Assembly: GCF_000764185.1 (NCBI RefSeq)
Contig: NZ_JQEC01000004.1
Coordinates: 124,001 to 188,000, forward strand
Length of the DNA stretch: 64,000 nucleotides
Origin: Colwellia psychrerythraea
GTDB taxonomy: Bacteria; Pseudomonadota; Gammaproteobacteria; Enterobacterales; Alteromonadaceae
Direction: 5' to 3'
Part shown: piece after piece, positions 1 through 8,552 of the stretch
Numbering within the stretch: position 1 is the stretch's first letter
Layout of the letters: each line of letters begins with the position of its first letter
Notes under the pieces: generated by a model
What the model was told of the DNA's origin: nothing
Seen by the model: only the letters and a program-made list of their open reading frames with translations
Databases searched by the model: none
Position numbers and translations under genes: made by a program

Positions 1-1
1 A

Positions 2-841
2 TTATTGTTGATGTTACTTTGGTTATACCCACTTGCAAAAAGGTTGATGACTTTAAGACAAACTGCGAAATGCTTTGGTGAAGGTAATTTAAACCAGCGT
101 ATTAATGTCGGCACGATTTCATACATCCGTGATTTAGAATTAGAATTTAACCGAATGGCACAACGTATTGACGATTTAGTTACTGATATTAAGTTACTCA
201 GTAGTGCAGTTTCTCACGATTTACGTACGCCCCTTGCACGCATTCGTTTTGGTATAGACACTATTGCTGAAGAAGATGATCCGGTATTACGTAAAAAGTT
301 TGAGCAAAGGATTAGTGATAATGTAGATGAAATGGTCGACTTAGTCGAAAGTTTATTGAGTTACGCTCGTTTAGATCAAACCTTAATTACGCTAAACAAA
401 GCGCCTGTAGATTTTAAGGCACTGATTAGTAATTGTATAAAGAACAAAAGCCAAGATGATATTGATCTGACTTTTCATGCACCACAACAACGGGTAATGG
501 TTGATGGCGATCTTCCTTATTTAACTGTATTGATCAGTAACTTATTACAAAATGCTTATCAGTATTGTCACAGTCAAATTCAAGTCACGGTAGTCGAACT
601 GGGCAATGACATTGTTGTCACTGTTAGTGACGACGGTCAAGGCATTGCCGTCGAGCAAAGAGAACAAATTCTGAAACCCTTTATTCGCGGCAATGGTAAT
701 GAAAAAAAGGTAAAAGGTTACGGTATGGGTCTAGCCATAGTGAAACGTATTGTTGAATGGCACCATGGCAATATCACCATTGATAATTCAGAAAGTTTGA
801 CTGGTGCACAATTTAGCGTGACTTTACCTAAGCCTTTATAA
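2..841 (+). CDS. Sensor histidine kinase, 5' end outside window
   Basis: Transmembrane sensor kinase of a two-component system, of which only the C-terminal 279 or so residues are in the window; the reading frame is open to the left edge. Counting from the first in-window TTG at base 5, a hydrophobic end of a membrane segment is followed by a HAMP linker (about residues 12-60), the phospho-acceptor H-box SAVSHDLRTPLARIRF with His71, the N-box NLLQNAYQY with Asn183, the G1 box DDGQGI (209-214) and the G2 box GYGMGLAIV (238-246). The order is that of an EnvZ/RstB-type kinase; the partner regulator is not in the window and would be expected upstream. The 3' half of this gene has a decayed second copy at 2626-3039. 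The class is certain, the signal sensed is unknown. Confidence 0.9.
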   Translation, partial: LLLMLLWLYPLAKRLMTLRQTAKCFGEGNLNQRINVGTISYIRDLELEFNRMAQRIDDLVTDIKLLSSAVSHDLRTPLARIRFGIDTIAEEDDPVLRKKFEQRISDNVDEMVDLVESLLSYARLDQTLITLNKAPVDFKALISNCIKNKSQDDIDLTFHAPQQRVMVDGDLPYLTVLISNLLQNAYQYCHSQIQVTVVELGNDIVVTVSDDGQGIAVEQREQILKPFIRGNGNEKKVKGYGMGLAIVKRIVEWHHGNITIDNSESLTGAQFSVTLPKPL

Positions 842-906
842 AATTTGATTGTTATTAGTTATTCATCTACTTTTTTATTAGAGTCTAATTATTATTTGGT
901 TTAGCG

Positions 907-1467
907 ATGTTCTCAACCTACAAAGATATTATTGATCAACGGGCTGAGTCTTATCATAAAGCCATGACGCTTTCCCCACTTGCTCGACAGCAAGAACTTA
1001 ACTGGTTAATTGAATATTTAGCTTCTTATAACCCGGTTAGTACTAACAGCACCGCTCAAGTATACCTTTTTGATCAGTTGCCAATTAAAAGACATAGCAT
1101 AGATAGGTTAGTTTTTTTTGCTGCTATTCATCATATAGGTAACAGAGAACAAGTTTTTTCAGAGTTTATACGGGTATTTAAGTCCCAGGAAAAAATCATT
1201 AATGAGGCGGGGATTAATCACCTTTTATTTAATAAAATGGAAATTGACTCTATTAATCGACTTAACATATACAATTATTTCAATGGTATAACTTACACTG
1301 TGTTTTTTTGTCGTTTGTTATTTGGTTTAGATCAGGCAAAGAATGGAGATATATTAGCAGGTATCGACACCCATTTAATTATTTGTTTCGAAAGTGGCAA
1401 GGTCAAGTGTGAATGGCAATTAGTATATGTCGTCAAATCCCTCCAAGCACTCAAAGTGTGTAATTAA
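907..1467 (+). CDS. Degenerate or atypical class I methyltransferase-like protein
   Basis: A 186-residue protein that I cannot name with certainty. Residues 5-39 look like the N-terminal cap of small SAM-dependent methyltransferases (Y..I...RAESYHKAM..SPLARQQEL). Residues 58-93, LP...HSIDRLVFFAAIHHI followed by GNREQVFSEFIRVFKS, match the segment after motif II in methyltransferase 11-type folds (LPF...SFD.V....LHHI....L.E..RVLK). The glycine-rich SAM-binding motif I that should lie between them is missing, so about 60 residues seem to have been lost. It may be inactive or a remnant. It is followed three bases later, in the same frame, by the ATP-grasp gene, and both lie between two copies of the kinase 3' end. 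Confidence 0.5.
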   Translation: MFSTYKDIIDQRAESYHKAMTLSPLARQQELNWLIEYLASYNPVSTNSTAQVYLFDQLPIKRHSIDRLVFFAAIHHIGNREQVFSEFIRVFKSQEKIINEAGINHLLFNKMEIDSINRLNIYNYFNGITYTVFFCRLLFGLDQAKNGDILAGIDTHLIICFESGKVKCEWQLVYVVKSLQALKVCN

Positions 1468-1470
1468 ATT

Positions 1471-2577
1471 TTGGCATCTTTATTGAAAATACCTAAACCT
1501 GTCTCCTATAAAAATAGCATGCTTGATAAGGTCATTTATGTTATCCGTTTAAGTCGTTATATTTCTCAGCGTGAAAATATTAGCCTACTAACTTTATTCT
1601 TAGAAATGTTAGTGCTTTATATAACGAAGCGCCTTGGACCTTTACTTTATTTTGAGGCTAGGCTTTGGAGGAAAGGGCTGTCATTACGCAAGAAAATGCG
1701 TTATTTCAATGAAAGCCAATATAAGCGACGTATTAATGAGCTTAATCCAGAGGCTTATCGTAAGTTTTCAAATAACAAATTGGTTGAAAAATCCATTTTG
1801 ACCTTATTAGGTATCCCAACAGCAGAGTTTATTGGTTACTTACACTCAGCGACAGGATCTGATTGTGAAGGAAATCAGCTGATAAATTGTCAGCAATTTA
1901 AAGATTTTTTACTTCTTCATGATGGTGAGAAGTTATGTTTTAAATTAACCGAAGGTTGGGGGGGGACTGGTTTTCTTGCTGTCCTCGTTTCAAAAGGTGA
2001 AAAAGGTTTGTATTTATCTTCGTTAGTTGAAAAAAGTAAAAAAATACCTGTCAATAAATTTTTTGATATGTACTTATTAAATAACATTCATCACGGTTTT
2101 GTTATTGAGTCTTATATAAAGCAGCATGATATTTTGGCTAACTTGAATGAGAGTAGTGTAAATACCTTAAGAGTTTGGGTTATTCAACAAGACGAAAAAG
2201 TAAAAGTTGTTGGCGCTCTCTTACGGCTGGGACGTGAAGGGCAATTAGTAGACAATAGTAATCAAGGAGGGATTATTTGTTTACTAAACTTAACTACAGG
2301 AAAAATAAAGCAAGGTATGACTACAGGTATTATTCCTTGTGAATTTGATAGGCACCCAGATTCAGGGGCACAACTTTCAGGCGTGCAATTACCCTTTTGG
2401 CGAGAAAGTATGAATCTTGCAAAGTCTTGCTTGAGAGTTTTTCCAAATACAAATTTTGTCGGCTTAGATATAGCTATTTCAGTTTCAGGGCCTATCATAG
2501 TAGAGCTAAATCAAGAGCCTGATAAGGTTGGTGCTAGAAGTTTTGATCAGCCACATGCAGACTTATTAAGATATTAA
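1471..2577 (+). CDS. ATP-grasp protein, sugar-transfer-associated type
   Basis: A 368-residue protein of the ATP-grasp fold, closest in pattern to the sugar-transfer-associated ATP-grasp family (Pfam ATPgrasp_ST). Visible family marks are the glycine-rich loop LTEGWGGTGF (about 160-169), FVIESYIKQHDILANLNESS followed by NTLRVWVI, a basic ALLRLGREG, DNSNQGGIICLLNL, and the metal-binding end GLDIAIS...IIVELNQEPD. The N-terminal 100 residues are basic with a hydrophobic stretch near 43-60. Family members are thought to join carboxylates to amines or to modify cell-surface sugars, but the substrate here is unknown. The start is unsure: TTG at 1471 or ATG at 1519, neither with a clear ribosome site. 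It follows the methyltransferase-like ORF in the same frame after one stop codon. Confidence 0.7.
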   Translation: MASLLKIPKPVSYKNSMLDKVIYVIRLSRYISQRENISLLTLFLEMLVLYITKRLGPLLYFEARLWRKGLSLRKKMRYFNESQYKRRINELNPEAYRKFSNNKLVEKSILTLLGIPTAEFIGYLHSATGSDCEGNQLINCQQFKDFLLLHDGEKLCFKLTEGWGGTGFLAVLVSKGEKGLYLSSLVEKSKKIPVNKFFDMYLLNNIHHGFVIESYIKQHDILANLNESSVNTLRVWVIQQDEKVKVVGALLRLGREGQLVDNSNQGGIICLLNLTTGKIKQGMTTGIIPCEFDRHPDSGAQLSGVQLPFWRESMNLAKSCLRVFPNTNFVGLDIAISVSGPIIVELNQEPDKVGARSFDQPHADLLRY

Positions 2578-2625
2578 GATATTTGTTTAATTACTTTCAT
2601 GTGATGTCGCAAGCAGTATTTTAAA

Positions 2626-3039
2626 AACTGGTTAGTAATTGTATTAAAAATAAAAGCCAAGATGATATTGAGCTGACTTTCCATGCACTACAATAAGTAA
2701 TGGATGATGGTGAACTTCCTTATTTAACTTATTAATCAGTTGTTTATTATAATATTCTTATCAGTATTCTCACAGTCAAATTCAAGTCACGGTAGTCGAG
2801 CAGGGCATTGATCTTGTTGTCACTGTTAGTAGCGATGGTCAAGGCATTGCCCTTGAGCAAAGAGAACAAATTCTGAAACCCTTTATTCGCGGTAATGGAA
2901 ATGAAAAAAGGTAAAAGGTACTGTTTGGGTCTAGCCATAGTGATACGTATTGTTGAATGGCACCATGGCAATATCACCATTGATAATTCAGTAAGTTTGA
3001 CTGGTGCACAATTTAGCGTGACTTTGCCTAAATCCTAAG
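2626..3039 (+). pseudogene. Decayed second copy of the sensor kinase 3' end
   Basis: Bases 2626-3039 repeat bases 422-837 of the upstream kinase gene in the same orientation. Long stretches are identical, for example AGTAATTGTAT, AAAAGCCAAGATGATATTGA, CAGTCAAATTCAAGTCACGG and GAATGGCACCATGGCAATAT. The copy carries an early stop (CAATAAGTAATGG instead of CAACGGGTAATGG), small deletions and a lost base in the G2 region, so no frame runs through. It includes the ATPase part of the kinase but not the H-box. It ends where the functional gene ends, which puts the two cargo genes between direct repeats of the kinase 3' end. Confidence 0.9.
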
Positions 3040-3059
3040 TCACACCTTGGGTTGTCATG

Positions 3060-3557
3060 CTAATTATTTATTTTAATTACCTCGTCAACATAGGCCTTTG
3101 TTCCCCACAATGGTACAGTCGACAGGCTGTGCTTGTAACTACCATCTGTTTCTTTGGTTGTGTATGAAAGGTAAAGCAGAGTTTGGTTTTCAGCATCATA
3201 AATACGTCTGACTTTCATGGTCTTGAAGAAGATACTTTTCGACTGTTTGAACACTACTTCACCAGATTTACTCTTATCTATTGTCGATATCATTGCAGGG
3301 GTTATATCACCTGTTTGACGGCAAGATATTGAACTATCACTGGGGTCAGACAGACTTAAATTAGCTTCAATTGATGCTATGTGACAAGTTACTCCTGAAA
3401 TTTTATCGTCATCTAAAGACGACACTTTTATGTCCTTTAGCGTAAAGAACCCTAGCGATACATCACCAACTTCACTCTTCGATAAGCTTTTAAATATGAG
3501 TAATGCGATAACTAATAAGATGATGATTGAGCTGTAAATTTTTATTTTTTTTAACAT
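3060..3557 (-). CDS. creA: CreA family protein
   Basis: A 165-residue exported or membrane-anchored protein of the CreA family, whose molecular function is still poorly known. After an N-terminal hydrophobic segment (about residues 6-20) come the family marks GFFTLKDIKVSSLDD, GVTCHIAS, SDSSISCRQTGDI, VFKQSKSIFFKTMKVRRIYD and YLSYTTKETDGSYKHSLSTVPLW. The two cysteines in the VTC and SCRQ motifs are kept and may form a disulfide. The start at 3557 was chosen because GGA lies seven bases before this ATG (TGGAAATTAAC-ATG); an upstream ATG at 3644 would add 29 residues with no family likeness. It reads toward the kinase pseudogene. Confidence 0.85.
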   Translation of the reverse strand: MLKKIKIYSSIIILLVIALLIFKSLSKSEVGDVSLGFFTLKDIKVSSLDDDKISGVTCHIASIEANLSLSDPSDSSISCRQTGDITPAMISTIDKSKSGEVVFKQSKSIFFKTMKVRRIYDAENQTLLYLSYTTKETDGSYKHSLSTVPLWGTKAYVDEVIKINN

Positions 3558-3960
3558 GTTAATTTCCATTTTAATTGTTATTTTATCACTGTCACGGATG
3601 GTTGAAGTGACAATAAAATGAATAAATGACTTATTGAACCTCAAGGTTGGCTAAATATTAATTGTCATAAGCCTTATCTAAACTAAAAGGTCTTATAACT
3701 GCTTAAATTTATAGTGGACAGTATCATTACTGTTATTCGCTTTTCTTATTGAAACATATTTTTAGTAGTCTAATTTAATTGATCTTCAAGGGCTAGCTAG
3801 TATTGTGTGTATTACATCAGTTAACAGCCCTTGCCAGAGTGGTTTGGTGGTTTTGGTTACAGTTTTTAATAATAAGTCACACTGTTTAGTCAATGCTTGC
3901 GACTAATGAACCAAGATACAAGGTAGAACCCCATGGGAACTCATGTGTAAGCGCGTTATT

Positions 3961-3970
3961 TTGTATACAA
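3961..3970. promoter_or_regulatory. Operator-like palindrome TTGTATACAA, site A
   Basis: Perfect ten-base palindrome 77 bases before the S9 peptidase start. The same sequence is found at 23176 and 35564, with close variants at 21007 and 37115. The symmetry with a central TATA resembles GntR-family operators (inference). The rest of the 489-base gap between creA and the peptidase gene shows no gene; it is AT-rich spacer. Confidence 0.6.
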
Positions 3971-4046
3971 TGTTAGCCTTAATAAAACCCTTAATCAGAT
4001 CAAGGTGAGTTTATCTCAGGCGCACCTTCTGTCATGGAGTAAACCA

Positions 4047-6110
4047 ATGCGTTTTTTGTCACGCTTTTCTTGTCAATTAGTTTTGGCTGTTAGTGTAGTA
4101 AGTACACCATTCATTACCGTAGCTAATACTGCGATGAACAGTCTTTTCGAAGCTAAAGATATTTTTTCACTCGAATATGCCAGTGATCCGCAAATTTCAC
4201 CCGATGGCAGTAAAATTGTTTATATTAGAAATTCTAACGACATCATGACTGATAACAAGAATAAAAACTTGTGGTTGATTGATGTCGACTCTAAAAAGCA
4301 GGTACCTTTGTTCTCTGATGATAACCAATATTCCCAGCCGCGCTGGTCAGCCGATGGTGAAAAAATTGCATTTATCAGTAACCTAACTGGCAGCTATCAA
4401 GTACACGTGCATTATCTAAAGCAAAACCGCACAGCGCTAGTTAGTCAATTACAAGCTGGTATTGGTAGTTTGACTTGGTCACCGGATGGAAAATGGTTAG
4501 CGTTTACCCAACTTGTTGCTGAAAAAGCAACAGTGATTGCCAAAATGCCGATAAAACCTAAAGGGGCTAAATGGTCTAAACCTGTAATAGTAATTGATCG
4601 AGCGTACTATCAAGCAGATGGTCGAGGTCTAGTTAAACCTGGTTATAAACATATTTTTGTTTTACCGAGTGAAGGTGGTACGCCGCGACAGCTTACTCAA
4701 GGTGATTTTCATCACAAGGGGAAATTGACCTGGAGCAAGGGCAGTGATGCTATAGTCTTTTCAGCAAACCGCATAAAAGAGTGGGAATATAAGTCACTTG
4801 AAGGTGATTTATATCAGGTAAACTTATCAGGTGGTGAGCTTACGCAGTTAACCTCAAAACCAGGTAAAGAGTTTCATCCAGTATTTTCACAAAATGGTAA
4901 GAAGCTTGCTTTCTTATCTACATCAAATGCACTAAATCCATACCGTAATGCCAAATTAAACATTATGGATTGGCAAACTAAAAAAGTAATGACTGTTGCC
5001 AGCGACTTTGACCGTTCGATTAGAGATCCACAATGGTTATCTAGTTCTTTATTAGCAATAAGTTATGATGATTTTGGTAAACGTAAACTGGCGACAATAA
5101 GTACTAAAGGAAGAATAAAGGATCTCACCAATACCCTTGCAGGTTCTAGCATTGGTCGCCCTTATATTAGTGGTAGCTTTACTGCTTCAAACGAAGGTTA
5201 CATGGCCTTTACGCAAGGTAGCTCTTCACGTCCTGCGGATGTTGCGGTAATTAATACTCGTAAAAAATCATCGAAGTTAACGCAATTAAATGAAGATCTA
5301 TTTGGCCACAAAACCTTAGGTAAAGTACATGAAGTCAACTACAAATCGTCATTTGATGGTGAGCCTATTCAAGGTTGGTACATTACCCCACCAAACTTTG
5401 ATCCTAAGAAAAAATACCCGCTGATATTAGAGATTCATGGTGGTCCACATTTGGCCTACGGCCCACATTTTTCAGCTGAATTACAACGCTTTGCCGCACA
5501 AGGCTATGTGGTTTTCTATGATAATCATCGTGGTAGTAGCTCTTATGGTGAACGTTTTGCCATGTTATTAAAATATAAATATAGCTCTAAAGAAGACTTT
5601 GCAGATCATAACTCTGGTGTAGACGCCATGGTTGCCATGGGCTTTATTGATGACAATAACTTGTTTATTGCCGGTGGCTCAGCGGGTGGTATTGCAACGG
5701 CATACGCTATTGGTTTAACTGACCGTTTTTCTGCCGCCGTAGTGGTTAAACCTGTAATAAATTGGTTAAGTAAGGTACTTACCGCTGATAGTGGCTTAGG
5801 GCAAATACCGACACAGTTTCCGGGCATGCCATGGGAACACGTTGAGCATTACTGGAAGCGTTCACCTATGTCATTGGTTGGCAATGTTACTACCCCAACC
5901 ATGTTAATTACGGGCGAAGAAGATTTACGTACACCTATGGCGCAAACAGAACAGTTTTATCAAGCACTAAAATTGAGAAAAATTGATACCGTATTGATTA
6001 AAGTACCAGGAGCGCCACACGGTATTGCTGGTAAGCCATCAAGAATGATAACTAAGATTGAGCACAGTCTTGCTTGGTTTGATAAATACAGTAGCGACTC
6101 AGAAAAATAA
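4047..6110 (+). CDS. Secreted S9 family prolyl oligopeptidase-like peptidase
   Basis: A 687-residue serine peptidase of clan SC, family S9, probably S9C (dipeptidyl or acylaminoacyl peptidase type). The N-terminus MRFLSRF plus a hydrophobic run ending VANTA is a signal peptide, so it should act in the periplasm or outside. Residues about 35-420 have beta-propeller repeats of the WD40-like or TolB type (DPQISPDGSKIVYI, QPRWSADGEKIAFIS, TWSPDGKWLAFT). The C-terminal alpha/beta hydrolase has Ser545 in GGSAGG, Asp626 in GEEDLRTPM and His658 in GAPHG. The start at 4047 is backed by GGAG placed eight bases upstream; an upstream in-frame start at 4005 would spoil the signal peptide. The TTGTATACAA site upstream suggests shared control with the proline and hydroxyproline genes at 20-37 kb. 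Confidence 0.92.
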   Translation: MRFLSRFSCQLVLAVSVVSTPFITVANTAMNSLFEAKDIFSLEYASDPQISPDGSKIVYIRNSNDIMTDNKNKNLWLIDVDSKKQVPLFSDDNQYSQPRWSADGEKIAFISNLTGSYQVHVHYLKQNRTALVSQLQAGIGSLTWSPDGKWLAFTQLVAEKATVIAKMPIKPKGAKWSKPVIVIDRAYYQADGRGLVKPGYKHIFVLPSEGGTPRQLTQGDFHHKGKLTWSKGSDAIVFSANRIKEWEYKSLEGDLYQVNLSGGELTQLTSKPGKEFHPVFSQNGKKLAFLSTSNALNPYRNAKLNIMDWQTKKVMTVASDFDRSIRDPQWLSSSLLAISYDDFGKRKLATISTKGRIKDLTNTLAGSSIGRPYISGSFTASNEGYMAFTQGSSSRPADVAVINTRKKSSKLTQLNEDLFGHKTLGKVHEVNYKSSFDGEPIQGWYITPPNFDPKKKYPLILEIHGGPHLAYGPHFSAELQRFAAQGYVVFYDNHRGSSSYGERFAMLLKYKYSSKEDFADHNSGVDAMVAMGFIDDNNLFIAGGSAGGIATAYAIGLTDRFSAAVVVKPVINWLSKVLTADSGLGQIPTQFPGMPWEHVEHYWKRSPMSLVGNVTTPTMLITGEEDLRTPMAQTEQFYQALKLRKIDTVLIKVPGAPHGIAGKPSRMITKIEHSLAWFDKYSSDSEK

Positions 6111-6170
6111 CCTATAGTAGTTTCATTTACTTCGTTATCATTTTCATGATGACAAAGTAGTAGATAACTT

Positions 6171-6203
6171 AAAAACCAAGCTGCAAATGCTTGGTTTTTT
6201 TAT
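6171..6203 (+). terminator. Rho-independent terminator after S9 peptidase
   Basis: Stem AAAACCAAGC / GCTTGGTTTT with a seven-base loop, followed by a run of T. It closes the S9 peptidase unit. The rest of the gap to the chemoreceptor at 6482 holds no gene that I can see. Confidence 0.85.
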
Positions 6204-6481
6204 ATCTGCTTTTTATTATAGAAATCCCTATAGCTGTCGATAACACTCTATAACTATTGATTATTTCATAATATGAAATTAACAAGCCAACTATGGAAAT
6301 TTATTAAAAGAAAGATTCTAATTGGTCTATAGTTAAATTGGCTTAGTCATTAAATTAAATGAGCTGAAATTATTCATAGTAAGTGTATATAGTCGAATAT
6401 TTTTGAGTTACTGTAAATTTTAACTTCTTGTTTTAGCCCCTATACCTGTTCGCTTTTTACTTCAAAGGAAGATATTTATCT

Positions 6482-8407
6482 ATGCTGAATTTAACAATTC
6501 GCCGTAAAGTTGTACTTACTACCTTAACAGCCGTAGTGTTATCTATATTAATCGTTAGTGCTTTTGCCCTTAACTCAAGTCGAGCAATTATTTTAGAGGC
6601 AGCTATTGAAAGAGAGCTACCAGCAGCATTGGGTGAAGTAGCTAATGATTTGGATGCTCATTTGCTGTTACCTATTACGGTTTCGCAAACTATGTCGAGT
6701 AATCTTTATGCTCAGCAGTTTATTGCTAACGGTGAGCAAAGAGATGAACATCAACAAGTGATATCATATTTGAAAAATATTCAAAGTGAATTTGGGACAA
6801 TTAGTGCATTTTTAGTCTCAGCCAATACCGGACATTACTTCACCCCAGGTGGACTTTTTAAAACCTTGTCTCCACAAGATAATAAAGATCAGTGGTTCTA
6901 TGGTTTTATCAATAGTGGCAAGCAATACGAATTGAGTTTAGATGTTGATGAAGAAACAAATATCCCAACTTTGTTTATTAATTACTTAATGCGTGTTTCA
7001 GGGGAGGCCAGCGCTGTAGTCGGTGTAGGTTTATCACTAGAAAATATGGCTAAAACAATTAGCCAGTACCGTATTGCAGAAACAGGTAAAGTATTTTTAG
7101 TTGACCAACAAGGTACAATTAAACTCCACCCTAAAACACAACTCATTGGCAAGACGCTGTCTGATATCGGTGTCAATGATAAGCAAAACCTGCTTTCAAA
7201 AGCACAATTTAGCTCTACTGAATTTAGTCGAGACGGTACTAAAACACTTATAGCTAGCCGCTACTTAGACAGTATTGGTTGGTACGTTATTGCTGAAGTA
7301 CCAAAAAGCGAAGTACTAGGTGGACTTACTCAGGCTACTTGGGCACTGGTAATGATGGGCCTTATTATCGCGGTAATTTCTGCTTTTGTTAGTACTTGGA
7401 TTATTTCGCGATTAATTGCTCCTTTTGGCCAATTAGCTGATATGTTGGCTGAAATTGGTAAAGGTGGTGGTGATTTAACCCGCCGTTTAGATGATTCTCG
7501 TCAAGACGAAGCCGGTACTATGGCAAGAGGTTATAATCAATTTGTTAGCCATTTGAGCGAGATACTGCAACAGGTTTCTAATACGGGTAATGAACTTGCT
7601 GTGGCCATTGAACAAATAGATTCTCAAGCTAAATCAATGGAAGCTGAGATTAATGAGCAAGTGAGTCGAGTTGAGCAAATTGCCACGGCGATGCATGAAA
7701 TGGGCATGACGGCAGAAGAAATTGCTGGCAGTGCTAATAATGCTGCACAAAGTGCGCAAGCCGCTGACTCCACAGTACAACAAGGTAACGACTCAGTGGT
7801 ACAAACCATATCGAGTGTTTCAAATATGAGCGACCAATTAAGATCAACCAGTATTATGATCACGCAATTAGCTGAAGATGCACGCTCAATTGATACCGTT
7901 GTTGAAGTAATACGTAGTGTTTCAGAGCAAACTAACTTGTTAGCGCTTAATGCCGCTATAGAAGCTGCCCGAGCGGGTGAGCAAGGTCGAGGTTTTGCTG
8001 TGGTCGCGGATGAAGTTAGAACGTTAGCATCAAGAAGCCATGACTCAACAGAAGAAATTAGAAACATTATTGAAAAGCTGCAAGCAAAAACTGAAGAGGT
8101 TGTTGCCGCCATTTCACAAAGTACTGAGCTGAGTACAAACAGTCAAACTGAGGCAGGCCATTCAGGCAAACATCTAGAGAGCATTTCTGAAAGTATTACC
8201 ATTATGAATGATATGAACTTACAAATTGCCACCGCTACAGGCGAGCAATCTAACGTCGTTGGTGAAATTAACCCTCATGTTACCGCGGTTGCCGATATTT
8301 CACGTGCTAATAGCGAGATAGTTCAACAAACCTCGATTGCTTGTACTGAATTAAGAGATAAAGCAATGCACCTAAATGAACTTGTCTCTCGTTTTAAGTT
8401 CAGCTAG
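6482..8407 (+). CDS. Methyl-accepting chemotaxis protein
   Basis: A 641-residue inner-membrane chemoreceptor. A first membrane helix (about residues 10-31) is followed by a large periplasmic ligand-binding region of Cache type (about 34-280, with the GYFxP-like GHYFTPGG and the late [13 protein letters not shown] typical of dCache domains), a second membrane helix (about 286-310), a HAMP linker with [15 protein letters not shown], and the cytoplasmic signalling hairpin whose tip reads [20 protein letters not shown] then [15 protein letters not shown]. There is no C-terminal CheR-tethering pentapeptide. ATG at 6482 has AAGGAAG upstream. It is an orphan gene closed by a terminator; the ligand is unknown, with dCache receptors often sensing amino acids. 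Confidence 0.95.
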   Translation: MLNLTIRRKVVLTTLTAVVLSILIVSAFALNSSRAIILEAAIERELPAALGEVANDLDAHLLLPITVSQTMSSNLYAQQFIANGEQRDEHQQVISYLKNIQSEFGTISAFLVSANTGHYFTPGGLFKTLSPQDNKDQWFYGFINSGKQYELSLDVDEETNIPTLFINYLMRVSGEASAVVGVGLSLENMAKTISQYRIAETGKVFLVDQQGTIKLHPKTQLIGKTLSDIGVNDKQNLLSKAQFSSTEFSRDGTKTLIASRYLDSIGWYVIAEVPKSEVLGGLTQATWALVMMGLIIAVISAFVSTWIISRLIAPFGQLADMLAEIGKGGGDLTRRLDDSRQDEAGTMARGYNQFVSHLSEILQQVSNTGNELAVAIEQIDSQAKSMEAEINEQVSRVEQIATAMHEMGMTAEEIAGSANNAAQSAQAADSTVQQGNDSVVQTISSVSNMSDQLRSTSIMITQLAEDARSIDTVVEVIRSVSEQTNLLALNAAIEAARAGEQGRGFAVVADEVRTLASRSHDSTEEIRNIIEKLQAKTEEVVAAISQSTELSTNSQTEAGHSGKHLESISESITIMNDMNLQIATATGEQSNVVGEINPHVTAVADISRANSEIVQQTSIACTELRDKAMHLNELVSRFKFS

Positions 8408-8424
8408 CACAAAATATTGGCAAC

Positions 8425-8462
8425 AAAAATGCCAGTTGGTTATCCCAACTGGCATTTTTATA
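8425..8462. terminator. Bidirectional terminator between convergent genes
   Basis: Stem AAAAATGCCAGTTGG, loop TTAT(C), then CCAACTGGCATTTTT. The flanking A and T runs let it work for the chemoreceptor gene on the plus strand and the M13 peptidase gene on the minus strand. Confidence 0.9.
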
Positions 8463-8552
8463 TTTTGCTGTTCCTTATCGATTAATAGTATCGATTCAAG
8501 GAGTCAATAAAGGATAAGCTGAGCCATTTGAAATACTCAGCTCATTTTATCT

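Noticed and set aside
2747-2980. 77-codon open frame on the minus strand
   Set aside because: It is the reverse strand of the decayed kinase copy, with no ribosome site or family likeness.
6410-6450. TAAATTTT...GCCCCTAT as a sigma-28 promoter for the chemoreceptor
   Set aside because: The spacer is about 14 bases instead of 11 and the -10 half is poor.
7624-8112. 162-codon minus-strand frame within the chemoreceptor gene
   Set aside because: Antisense shadow of the Ala-rich signalling hairpin.
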